From: Gammaproteobacteria bacterium UBA3532
Lineage (GTDB): Bacteria; Pseudomonadota; Gammaproteobacteria; Enterobacterales; UBA3532
Direction: 5' to 3'
Assembly: GCA_002376965.1 (NCBI GenBank)
Contig: DFOV01000171.1
Coordinates: 5,952-15,049, forward strand
DNA: 9,098 bases
Shown piece after piece: positions 1 to 5,861 of this stretch (positions are counted from its first letter, which is position 1; each line of letters opens with the position of its first letter). The position numbers and the translations under genes are program-made. Under the pieces are notes generated by a model, which did no database searches, was not told the DNA's origin, and saw nothing but the letters and a program-made list of their open reading frames with translations.

Positions 1-42
1 GTTTTTAGAACTATGGCGTTTTTAACGATGTGGAGCATAAGC

Positions 43-1134
43 ATGAAAATGGACACAATGAAGCCTCTAGCATTGGCTGCCCTAATGGGTTTATTGGCTG
101 CCTGTGGCGGAGGAGGCGGTGGCTCTTCAGACGATGAAAGCGATGAGACCAATGGCGGCTCACAAACTAGCACGGATGGTGGAGCGACTACCAATACGGG
201 TAACACGGGTAGTGGGAATGAACCTGTTGCTGCTATCAGCGGGACGGAGATGGGCCAGCTTGGTGGCTTGGTCACACTAAACGGTGCTCAAAGCACTGAT
301 CCGCAAGGAGATACCTTAAACTATACATGGACCTTTGTTGATAGACCATTGGATAGTACCGTCGAATTCTTGGCAGGAAATACCAATTCAGAAGCGCTTT
401 TCTCTCCTGACCGAGAAGGTTTATATATCGTCGAGTTAATTGTTGACGATGGTTCGACGCAAAGTGCTCCGGTTGAGTTTACTGTTGCTGTTGGGCAGGT
501 TGCTGACAACGGCAATACCATCCCGCTGGCTAGCGCAGGTGTAGGGCAAAATGTAATGGTAGGTGATACTGTTACCCTGGATGGTACGGGAAGCGCTGAT
601 CCCGATGGTGACTCGATTACTTATGCTTGGCGCCTGGTTTCATCCCCCAATAATGTGGGCGTTGTTCTTGATGATCCGACAATTGCCCAACCCTCATTTA
701 TTCCCCCAATAAAAGGCGAGTATATATTTTCTTTAACCGTCAATGATGGCGAGCTAACCAGCGCTGGAGCACAAACCTCTGTCATTGTAGAGGAAGAAAA
801 CGTGGCCCCCATTGCCAATGCTGGCCCAGATCAAAAAGTGCTGATTGGTCAGGTCGTCAATCTCAGCGCGGCTGGCAGTTTTGATCAAAATGGTGATCCA
901 TTGAATTTTGAGTGGCGCTTTGTCTCCAAACCACTTGGTAGCCTGACAATCATTAACAATTTTATACTTTCCGACGCCAGCATTATTCCAGACATGGCAG
1001 GTCAATACATCATTCAATTGATCGCTAACGACTTTGAGTTCGACAGCGAGCCTGATCAAATTACTATTACAGTATTTGCTACCCAAGAAGAGCTTGATGC
1101 CAGTAACCAGCCGGAAGCAGAACCGGAGCCTTAG
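43..1134 (+). CDS. Putative lipoprotein with three PKD-like (Ig-fold) repeats
   Basis: The protein has 363 residues when started at the ATG at 43, chosen because a GGAG ribosome binding site lies 7 nt upstream; the ATG at 13 has none, and ATGs at 49 and 58 are alternatives. A short hydrophobic signal ends in the lipobox L-A-A-C with the lipidated Cys at residue 21, followed by six Gly and a Gly/Ser/Thr/Asp/Glu linker to about residue 60. Three similar blocks follow (about 61-150, 161-250 and 256-345). Each has a G-x-V-x-L start, a D-P-x-G-D-type turn, a (T/A/E)-W-(T/R) core strand and a closing Y-I-x-x-L-x-(V/A)-x-D strand, the hallmarks of PKD or REJ-like folds. The tail is Glu/Pro rich. By family knowledge such domains are extracytoplasmic and mediate protein or carbohydrate contacts. 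No enzyme domain is visible. The specific role is unknown and no link to the flagellar genes is implied. Confidence 0.8.
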   Translation: MKMDTMKPLALAALMGLLAACGGGGGGSSDDESDETNGGSQTSTDGGATTNTGNTGSGNEPVAAISGTEMGQLGGLVTLNGAQSTDPQGDTLNYTWTFVDRPLDSTVEFLAGNTNSEALFSPDREGLYIVELIVDDGSTQSAPVEFTVAVGQVADNGNTIPLASAGVGQNVMVGDTVTLDGTGSADPDGDSITYAWRLVSSPNNVGVVLDDPTIAQPSFIPPIKGEYIFSLTVNDGELTSAGAQTSVIVEEENVAPIANAGPDQKVLIGQVVNLSAAGSFDQNGDPLNFEWRFVSKPLGSLTIINNFILSDASIIPDMAGQYIIQLIANDFEFDSEPDQITITVFATQEELDASNQPEAEPEP

Positions 1135-1170
1135 CCCAAGCAAGGACGCGGGGCTGATAGTAGAAAAATG

Positions 1171-1247
1171 TGGTGTCCCCTAGAGGATTCGAACCTCTGA
1201 CCTACTCCTTAGGAGGGAGTCGCGCTATCCAGCTGTGCCAAGGGGAC
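1171..1247 (-). tRNA. tRNA-Arg (anticodon CCT), CCA encoded
   Basis: Read on the minus strand from 1247, all cloverleaf parts are present. The acceptor GTCCCCT pairs with AGGGGAC, the anticodon stem ACTCC pairs with GGAGT around loop CTCCTAA (anticodon CCT, decoding AGG), and the T arm AGAGG-TTCGAAT-CCTCT is perfect. Discriminator A is followed by a genome-encoded CCA at 1173-1171. The D stem GCAC/GCGC has one A-C opposition at positions 12-23, which I do not regard as inactivating. The gene is convergent with the upstream lipoprotein gene, 36 bp away. No integrase or repeated tRNA fragment is visible nearby, so nothing suggests use as an integration site. Confidence 0.97.
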
Positions 1248-1268
1248 ATAGAAGGAATTAAAGCGCGT

Positions 1269-1297
1269 ATTCTAGCGTTTCTGGGCCTATAGCTCTA
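1269..1297 (-). promoter_or_regulatory. Possible sigma-70 promoter of tRNA-Arg
   Basis: On the minus strand, TAGAAT (1274-1269) is a fair -10 box with a GC-rich discriminator (ACGCGC) after it, as is typical of stable-RNA promoters. It would start the transcript about 15 nt before the tRNA. The -35 candidate TAGAGC (1297-1292), 17 bp upstream, is weak, so this is tentative. Confidence 0.3.
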
Positions 1298-1353
1298 GTC
1301 CTTGTTCCCAATTAGTTTTATTTCCGTTGCCTTCGATTGGGGTTGGCCGGTTA

Positions 1354-2079
1354 TTATTCAATATCCTTACGGATGGATTTGATGAGTTGAAGGATCAAGC
1401 GCTGGGTATCTTGGGATGTTTCGTCTAGCGATGCGCCCATGGTTGTTTTATCGCTGTTTGGGTTGTAGCGCAGGTTGCGAACGTGAATGCTCACAGGTAA
1501 TCGAGTTCGCTCGCCGACGCGCAAAATGCTGGTCGTGATGAGTTCGTTAACCGGCAGCTGTCCAGACATGTCGCCTATAAAAATGGCTTTGATCCCTGCC
1601 GTTGAGAGATCTACCAGCTGGCCTATTAGCATGTGTCCATGGTTGGTTTTTACCGTTATATTGGCGCGCTGTGAGGCCGGTATTTCAACACGAGGCGTTA
1701 CACGCCGTTGCTGATAAGTGACCTTGTGGGGGTAGGCCAGCTTATAAAATGACAGGCCATTCTGTTCTTTCTCACCTAGAAATACGGAGTTGAAATGGAC
1801 GGGGGTATTATTGTGTTGGCTAACTATAGTGAATTTAGTTGCTTTTTTTATCAGCTCATTAGCAACGGGCTGGTTAAATACATCAATGGCAAATGCTTTG
1901 GCTTTTTCGCTGGTTTGCAATACGAGTGAATTAAACATGTTTTGAGCACTTGGAAACTGAACTTGTATAGGTGTTTGATGCTTGCATAGTTCAGTAAGAA
2001 GCTCATGCACTCCTGCGGCATTCGTAACATCGCCACTAGTTTTCTGCTTCTTTTTACGGTTAAAAAATAACAAGGGCAT
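1354..2079 (-). CDS. flgZ: YcgR/FlgZ-type flagellar brake, PilZ c-di-GMP receptor (second copy)
   Basis: The protein has 241 residues from the ATG at 2079; a TTG at 2088 would add three. A basic N-terminus (N-R-K-K-K) leads to a YcgR N-domain (about 20-118) and a PilZ domain (about 122-235). Both c-di-GMP binding motifs are intact: the linker R-R-V-T-P-R (R126 to R130 gives RxxxR) and D-L-S-T-A-G (D157, S159, G162; the D/NxSxxG motif). By family knowledge such proteins bind c-di-GMP and then act on the flagellar stator or motor to slow swimming. The gene starts 9 nt after the stop of the other PilZ gene, so the two are very probably co-transcribed and translationally coupled. The symbol follows the PilZ gene beside flgMN in Pseudomonas. 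Which copy is the true orthologue cannot be decided here. Confidence 0.85.
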   Translation of the reverse strand: MPLLFFNRKKKQKTSGDVTNAAGVHELLTELCKHQTPIQVQFPSAQNMFNSLVLQTSEKAKAFAIDVFNQPVANELIKKATKFTIVSQHNNTPVHFNSVFLGEKEQNGLSFYKLAYPHKVTYQQRRVTPRVEIPASQRANITVKTNHGHMLIGQLVDLSTAGIKAIFIGDMSGQLPVNELITTSILRVGERTRLPVSIHVRNLRYNPNSDKTTMGASLDETSQDTQRLILQLIKSIRKDIE

Positions 2080-2088
2080 CGATCTCAA

Positions 2089-2829
2089 CTACTTTTTGTT
2101 GGCCAGTTGATTTAATGCGTTAACCGCATTAATGAGTATTTTTTTACGCTTATTGTTTAGGTCTTTAAACTGACAGCCAATCATGGTTTGGTTTGAATTG
2201 TTGATAAAGCGTACATGTTTCACTAGAAGCGGGTAGCTAAGACTTAAATCACTGGTTATGCGTATCACGCTGGTACTGATGGCATTACCTGGATTCACGA
2301 CATCGGTGTAATTGCCATTGAGCAAAAAAGCACTGCCGTCAGCCCCCAGATCTTTCACCGTGCAATGGGTTAATCCGTTTTCCAGCATTAGCGATGCTTC
2401 TAGCGATAACCTTGCTGGTGGTTTGACACGAGGGTAGACTCGCCGTTGGCGGTAATAAACTTCTTGTGGAATAGTGAGGGCGTGAAACTGGGTTCCATTC
2501 TCGTCAGTACCGCTGTTCACTACAGCTGACTTGAACTTGGTCATGATGCCATTGACATAGGTTTTTACCTGCGTAGTTTTTCCTTGCTTCATCGCCGCAT
2601 TGCCATTGGCTGGTACCAGTTCGTCGACGTAGTAGATGCCTTTATCAAAGTCGATCTTCAAGATGATAGAAGAGTAGGTATCGCTAATACCAACGAATGA
2701 AAAATCAAGGCTCTGATGAGCTTCCTTCAGATGATGGACAATTTTCTTGATCTGACTGACGTTGGTAATGTTAGTCGTTGGTTTTTTGGGCTTGGCGGTT
2801 TCCCCGGTTAGCCATGACATTAATCCCAT
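2089..2829 (-). CDS. flgZ: YcgR/FlgZ-type PilZ protein with altered second c-di-GMP motif (first copy)
   Basis: The protein has 246 residues from the ATG at 2829, with GAGG 7 nt upstream. It has the same architecture as its downstream neighbour. A short M-G-L-M-S-W-L start and basic linker lead into the YcgR N-domain (about 24-122), which carries the family signature Y-V-D-E-L-x-P-x-x-G-N near residues 67-77. The PilZ domain follows (about 125-240). The arginine motif R-R-V-Y-P-R (R130, R134) is intact. The second motif reads D-L-G-A-D-G (160-165), so the usual Ser of D/NxSxxG is Gly; this could weaken or change ligand binding. The gene lies downstream of flgN, where Pseudomonas has a single flgZ. 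A candidate terminator and a small repeat lie between it and flgN. Function is inferred from family and context. Confidence 0.85.
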   Translation of the reverse strand: MGLMSWLTGETAKPKKPTTNITNVSQIKKIVHHLKEAHQSLDFSFVGISDTYSSIILKIDFDKGIYYVDELVPANGNAAMKQGKTTQVKTYVNGIMTKFKSAVVNSGTDENGTQFHALTIPQEVYYRQRRVYPRVKPPARLSLEASLMLENGLTHCTVKDLGADGSAFLLNGNYTDVVNPGNAISTSVIRITSDLSLSYPLLVKHVRFINNSNQTMIGCQFKDLNNKRKKILINAVNALNQLANKK

Positions 2830-2843
2830 CGCGATACCTCAGA

Positions 2844-2891
2844 GCGTAAACAGTACAGGGCGTAAACAAAACAGGGCGTGAAAAACACGCC
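2844..2891. repeat. Three 16-bp tandem repeat units upstream of the PilZ pair
   Basis: Units start at 2844, 2860 and 2876. The first two, GCGTAAACAGTACAGG and GCGTAAACAAAACAGG, differ at only two positions. The third (GCGTGAAAAACACGCC) shares the start and A-rich core but is degenerate, and it overlaps the hairpin. They fall in the leader of the first PilZ gene. They may be a small slipped-strand duplication or a protein-binding array. Confidence 0.6.
2875..2891 (-). terminator. Candidate rho-independent terminator after flgN
   Basis: On the minus strand a perfect 6-bp stem GGCGTG/CACGCC with a TTTTT loop is followed, two bases later, by a T-rich stretch (CTGTTTTGTTT). It lies 42 bp past the flgN stop and 45 bp before the PilZ start. 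The stem is short and the T tract interrupted, so termination is probably partial and the PilZ pair may still be reached by read-through. Confidence 0.45.
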
Positions 2892-2933
2892 TAACCTGAG
2901 TATAGCCAATATCTCAACGGTTCACCCAATTTG

Positions 2934-3401
2934 CTATGCAGTGGCAAATGTACGAGATGAAACGTGATTATCGGCATAGCCGTTTTTGGTGTAGGTCGTT
3001 GATTCGGGTGTTTGGCCTTTCAACATGCGCAAGCCTTTTTCAACGCTACGATGAGTAAGCATGATGACCTTACCATTGCTGGCATTTTCTTCGCGAATAG
3101 CGGCTAGATTTTGTTTGATCTGCTGCCACATGCCTTTCAATAGGTCGGGATTTTCTTGGCTGGTGAGCCAGTCGACAAAGTCGCTGTCTTGGCGAAGCTG
3201 CTCAGTGATGGTGGGGCAGGCTTCAATGCGCCTTTTTTCTAGCGCATCGATTTGTTGAAGGTAGTGGAATTTCTCTTTGGCGACTTTTTCCAGTTTAGCG
3301 GTATCAAAACTGGAAAGTGCTTGACGTTCTTGATGGATCGCTTTTACCAGTGCTTCGGTAAAGTTTAGTTGTCTGTGTAAAATATCGGCAATAGCTGACA
3401 T
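2934..3401 (-). CDS. flgN: Flagellar export chaperone FlgN
   Basis: The protein has 155 residues, starting at the ATG at 3401 with GAGGG 7 nt upstream. It is almost wholly alpha-helical and rich in Leu, Gln, Lys and Glu, with heptad-like helices across about 5-130. It has the FlgN pattern of an N-terminal L-x-x-L-x-x-x-x-x-E-R-x-A-L helix and a later L-x-x-I-R-x-x-N-x-x-N-G (near 97-109). The tail is short and polar and ends S-R-T-F-A-T-A. FlgN is a cytosolic chaperone that binds the hook-filament junction proteins FlgK and FlgL and keeps them export-competent. It begins 13 nt after flgM and shares its transcript, so it should be under the FliA promoter upstream of flgM. The position next to flgM makes the assignment firm despite low sequence conservation in this family. 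Confidence 0.9.
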   Translation of the reverse strand: MSAIADILHRQLNFTEALVKAIHQERQALSSFDTAKLEKVAKEKFHYLQQIDALEKRRIEACPTITEQLRQDSDFVDWLTSQENPDLLKGMWQQIKQNLAAIREENASNGKVIMLTHRSVEKGLRMLKGQTPESTTYTKNGYADNHVSSRTFATA

Positions 3402-3414
3402 GGTAAGGCCCTCA

Positions 3415-3747
3415 TTAACTGAGCGCCCTCTCTATATCTACCATACGTGCGGCTATACGTTCAGGGTCAACCTTTAACTTGCCCTGGGCTAGCGCTTCTT
3501 TAATTTCGCGAACCCGTTTGTCGTCTATTTCTGGCTGCTCTTTGAGCTGCTTTTGCACAGACTGCAAGGATTGACTGTCTTTACTTAACACCACCGTATC
3601 AGATGTTGAGGGCTGCTGTTTACTAACTTCAGCTTGAGTTCGCTGTACATTTGCGTTCTCAAGCCGGTTTTGTTGATTAGCAGCCGACTTCACCGAATCA
3701 TTCGTAGGTGGTTGACCTGACGAAATATTTCGTATGTTTATCGCCAT
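3415..3747 (-). CDS. flgM: Anti-sigma-28 factor FlgM
   Basis: The protein has 110 residues from the ATG at 3747, with GAGGAG about 9 nt upstream. The N-terminal half (1-50) is polar, low in hydrophobics and probably disordered. The C-terminal half is the sigma-binding region: D-T-V-V-L-S near 50-55, then helices containing D-D-K-R-V-R-E-I-K-E-A-L-x-x-G-K-L-K-V-D and the closing R-I-A-A-R-M-V-D-I-E-R-A-L. FlgM binds and inhibits FliA until the hook is complete and it is then exported through the flagellar secretion system. A sigma-28 promoter directly upstream gives a negative feedback loop. A 14-bp palindrome lies in its first codons. The length is slightly above the enteric protein of about 97 residues, as is usual in Pseudomonas relatives. 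Confidence 0.93.
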   Translation of the reverse strand: MAINIRNISSGQPPTNDSVKSAANQQNRLENANVQRTQAEVSKQQPSTSDTVVLSKDSQSLQSVQKQLKEQPEIDDKRVREIKEALAQGKLKVDPERIAARMVDIERALS

Positions 3748-3779
3748 TGCTTTGCGCTCCTCAAATTTTCTTAACTTGG

Positions 3780-3806
3780 GTATCGGCTGCTATAAGTATA
3801 ACTTGA
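3780..3806 (-). promoter_or_regulatory. FliA (sigma-28) promoter of flgM-flgN
   Basis: On the minus strand the sequence reads TCAAGTTA (3806-3799), exactly 11 bp, then GCCGATAC (3787-3780). This is a near match to TAAAGTTT-N11-GCCGATAA, with seven of eight bases in the -10 element. Transcription would start about 25 nt before the flgM start codon. It would make flgMN both a target and a regulator of FliA. Confidence 0.85.
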
Positions 3807-3865
3807 ATATTTTTTTGTTAAATGGTGAATAAAATATAAGTACAAATATCGACGAACAGCGTGGG

Positions 3866-4567
3866 TTAAATCACAATAGTAACTTCTCCCGGCGCGCTTA
3901 TCGTCGCTTCAATAACACGATTGGTTTTGGCATTTCTGACTCGAATAACCTCCCCGACGGCGCCGTCTGTCATGGCTTTACCATTCATTGAAAGCTTTAA
4001 AGAACCACTGGCATTTTCGGCAACAATATTGACGAGTTCGCCTTTGCAAATGACACACAAATTTCGTGGCAGCAGTGCTTTACCCGCGCTGATCCTGCGT
4101 TTGGCTCGGCTGCCAATTACTGACCTGGGGTCGTCAATGGTCTGGCCACGCACAGAAGTCGCATCGACTCGTTTTAACTCAATCGCATCGGCAGTGATGG
4201 TGTCACCGCGTCGAATATCGTGAGCCGCGACGTAGATTTCAGCATATTGTGAAACCGAAGTGCTTACGTATATGGTCCAGCCATCTTGTTGCGGGCAGCG
4301 AACTCCCACTGTTATATAGGAGCGGCCTTCAATCGGGCTTTTAGTGAAATACTCAATTGGTTGATAGCAATAATTCAGATGCAGGCGAGGGTCGATGCGA
4401 ACGTTATCTACCGCAAAATCATCACTGCCAGCTTGGTATAGGGCGCTTTCAACATAGTCCCTAACTCCCGACTCTATTAAGTCAATTGGGTGCTTAGTTG
4501 GATCGTTTGCCTGGGTAGACGCCATGCTGCTGCCTATTATGATTAGCATGGTGATGATAATTTTCAT
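3866..4567 (-). CDS. flgA: Flagellar P-ring assembly chaperone FlgA
   Basis: The protein has 233 residues. A signal peptide M-K-I-I-I-T-M-L-I-I-I-G leads to a likely cleavage after A-S-T-Q-A (residue 20), giving a periplasmic protein. The N-terminal part has the paired Cys of the family (C67 in L-N-Y-C-Y and C91 in V-R-C-P). A SAF-type beta-clip domain follows (about 111-172) with D-I-R-R-G-D-T-I-T, and a C-terminal ChapFlgA region contains M-N-G-K-A-M-x-D-G and G-E-x-I-R-V-R-N. An extra C-V-I-C pair sits at 171-174. FlgA helps FlgI subunits assemble into the P ring around the rod. It is upstream of flgM on the same strand, but the FliA promoter in the 118-bp gap gives flgMN its own start. 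It is divergent from cheV. Confidence 0.95.
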   Translation of the reverse strand: MKIIITMLIIIGSSMASTQANDPTKHPIDLIESGVRDYVESALYQAGSDDFAVDNVRIDPRLHLNYCYQPIEYFTKSPIEGRSYITVGVRCPQQDGWTIYVSTSVSQYAEIYVAAHDIRRGDTITADAIELKRVDATSVRGQTIDDPRSVIGSRAKRRISAGKALLPRNLCVICKGELVNIVAENASGSLKLSMNGKAMTDGAVGEVIRVRNAKTNRVIEATISAPGEVTIVI

Positions 4568-4610
4568 AAAAATACCTCTTGGCGTTATTGGTCGGCCAAA
4601 TTTCGACTAT

Positions 4611-4709
4611 AGTTTGATCAACAGCTTGTAGTTTGATCAAGCCGTCTTAAGTTTGAACAAACAGCCCGGAGTTTGATCATACCGTCTGTAGATTAATCAA
4701 CAGGTCTGG
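4611..4709. repeat. Five-unit 20-bp direct repeat array with TTGATCAA palindromes
   Basis: Units begin at 4611, 4630, 4650, 4670 and 4690, a period of 19 to 20 bp. The first ten bases are AGTTTGATCA in units 1, 2 and 4, AGTTTGAACA in unit 3 and AGATTAATCA in unit 5. Second halves are related too (GCCGTCTTA, ACCGTCTGT, CAGGTCTGG). Units 1 and 2 contain the perfect palindrome TTGATCAA; units 1, 2 and 4 contain GATC at 4616, 4635 and 4675. The array starts 44 bp from the flgA start, in the divergent flgA-cheV regulatory region. It could be an operator cluster or a decaying minisatellite. Confidence 0.85.
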
Positions 4710-4723
4710 CAGAACAGCGACAA

Positions 4724-4751
4724 TTGCTTGACGCGAATTCACATTTATAAA
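4724..4751 (+). promoter_or_regulatory. Possible sigma-70 promoter for cheV
   Basis: TTGCTT (4724-4729), a 16-bp spacer and TATAAA (4746-4751). The -10 is good and the -35 matches only TTG. It would give a leader of roughly 115 nt including the second periodic series. It is the best candidate I see, but weak. Confidence 0.3.
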
Positions 4752-4807
4752 TGGGGATTGCATAGACCATGCCAGGCTAGGTAACTGATATCCGGAAAAT
4801 GAGTCCC

Positions 4808-4871
4808 GGTAAGTTGAAGAGTTGGCCGGTGAGTAGAAAACTTGTGTGGTAAGTAAAAATTCGTGTGGAGG
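4808..4871 (+). repeat. Short 20-bp periodic series in the cheV leader
   Basis: GGTAAGT at 4808, GGTGAGT at 4828 and GGTAAGT at 4848 are spaced exactly 20 bp, each followed by a purine-rich A/G stretch and a GTTGG or TTGTG-like block. The next member, 19 bp on, is the cheV ribosome binding site itself (GGAGG at 4867). Similarity between units is moderate. It may be a degenerate continuation of the stronger array at 4611-4709, whose period it shares. Confidence 0.45.
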
Positions 4872-4875
4872 CGTC

Positions 4876-5814
4876 ATGGCCAGTGTTTTAGACAGCGTAA
4901 ATCAACGAACCCAACTTGTTGGTCAAAACCGCTTAGAGCTATTGTTGTTTACGCTTGCAAGTAGGCAAAGATATGGAATCAATGTGTTCAAGGTGAGGGA
5001 AGTGCTGCAGTGTCCTAAACTGACGCAAATGCCGCATCATTCGCCGATTGTTCGTGGCGTCGCCTATATTCGAGGGCAAACGATATCCATTATTGACTTG
5101 AATATGGCTGTCGGTGGAGCTCCGCTGGATGATCTCGAAAGGCGATTCATTATTATTTCTGAGTACAACCGCACGGTGCAGGGTTTTTTGGTCGGAGCTG
5201 TTGAGCGCATTGTGAATACTAATTGGTCAGACATTCATCCACCGCCAAAAGGTACTGGCAAGCAGAGTTACCTTACCGCAGTTACTGAAATCGATAAGAC
5301 TTTGGTTGAGATCATTGATGTAGAGAAGATTCTATCTGAACTGATTATAATGAATGAAGACGTTAGTGAAGGCACTATCAACGAAGACACTATGCTCAGT
5401 GCCAAAGATTTTGTCGTGTTGATTGTCGATGATTCGTCTGTGGCTCGAAATCAGATCAAGCGCACCATGGAACAGGTGGGGGTTCAGACCATGATGTGCA
5501 AAAATGGTAAAGAGGCACTCGATTTGCTGACAGGGTTAGCCGACGATGGCCAGGATATCTATGGAACCTTTGCTGTCGTGATCTCTGATATAGAAATGCC
5601 TGAGATGGATGGTTATACTCTTACCGCTGCTATACGCAATGATCCTCGTTTGCAAAAGCTGCACGTTTTATTACACACGTCACTGAGTGGCGTATTTAAC
5701 AGGGCTATGGTTGAGAAAGTTGGCGCTAATGACTTTATCGCCAAATTTCATCCTGATAGCCTAGCTACGGCAGTTCAGAAGCAAGTGGAGCTTCGCATCA
5801 AAGAGAACAGTTAG
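4876..5814 (+). CDS. cheV: Chemotaxis coupling protein CheV (CheW-receiver fusion)
   Basis: The protein has 312 residues from the ATG at 4876, with GGAGG 4 nt upstream; an in-frame GTG at 4846 would add ten residues unlike the family start M-A-x-V-L-D. The CheW-like domain (about 17-157) has the conserved Y-G-I-N-V-F-K-V-R-E-V and V-R-G-V-A-Y-I-R-G elements. The receiver domain (about 178-308) has the acid pair D185/D186, phosphoacceptor D238 in I-S-D-I-E-M-P-E-M-D-G, T268 and K290, so it should be phosphorylated by CheA. CheV links receptors to CheA and may act in adaptation or as a phosphate sink. It is divergent from flgA and 47 bp upstream of cheR, the same arrangement as in Pseudomonas and Vibrio flagellar loci. 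Confidence 0.96.
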   Translation: MASVLDSVNQRTQLVGQNRLELLLFTLASRQRYGINVFKVREVLQCPKLTQMPHHSPIVRGVAYIRGQTISIIDLNMAVGGAPLDDLERRFIIISEYNRTVQGFLVGAVERIVNTNWSDIHPPPKGTGKQSYLTAVTEIDKTLVEIIDVEKILSELIIMNEDVSEGTINEDTMLSAKDFVVLIVDDSSVARNQIKRTMEQVGVQTMMCKNGKEALDLLTGLADDGQDIYGTFAVVISDIEMPEMDGYTLTAAIRNDPRLQKLHVLLHTSLSGVFNRAMVEKVGANDFIAKFHPDSLATAVQKQVELRIKENS

Positions 5815-5861
5815 AGAAATAAGTGATGTTAAGTGGAACAAATCACCGGGATGTTGCTTGA

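Larger units (their letters stand above)
4568..4875. other. Divergent flgA-cheV regulatory region
   Basis: This 308-bp stretch holds no credible gene. It contains the 20-bp repeat array (4611-4709), a candidate sigma-70 promoter for cheV (4724-4751), a second weaker 20-bp periodic series (4808-4871) and the cheV ribosome binding site. On the flgA side, TATAGT at 4611-4606 (minus strand) is a possible -10 box about 40 bp from the flgA start, but it has no convincing -35 at the right distance. I found no GG-N10-GC sigma-54 site on the flgA side and no sigma-28 site facing cheV. Confidence 0.6.

Noticed and set aside
754..1143. 129-residue minus-strand open frame antisense to the lipoprotein gene
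   Set aside because: It lies wholly opposite a convincing gene, has no recognisable motif or ribosome binding site, and its composition looks like a reverse-strand shadow.
1133..1156. AGCCC/GGGCT hairpin after the lipoprotein gene as a terminator
   Set aside because: The stem is 5 bp with a 13-base loop and no T tract follows on the plus strand.
3383..3389. GCCGATA on the minus strand within flgN, resembling a FliA -10 element
   Set aside because: There is no matching -35 sequence 11 bp upstream and the bases are explained by conserved codons of flgN.
4611..4709. Possible CRISPR array
   Set aside because: The units are contiguous with no unique spacers of 30 bases or more, the period is only 20 bp, and no cas gene is present.
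4707..4729. TGGCAG followed by TTGCTT as a sigma-54 promoter for cheV
   Set aside because: The GG and GC pairs are 16 bases apart instead of 10, which RpoN does not tolerate.
4806..4832. GCCGGTGA before cheV, resembling a FliA -10 element
   Set aside because: The bases at the correct -35 distance (CCGGTAAG) do not resemble TAAAGTTT, and the similarity arises from the repeat units.
4752..4871. GGA triplets in the cheV leader as CsrA/RsmA sites
   Set aside because: Only a few GGA motifs occur, none in a clear hairpin loop with the full A-N-GGA context.
4677..4877. 66-residue minus-strand open frame across the flgA-cheV intergenic region
   Set aside because: It overlaps the cheV start and the repeat arrays, has no ribosome binding site and no recognisable protein features.
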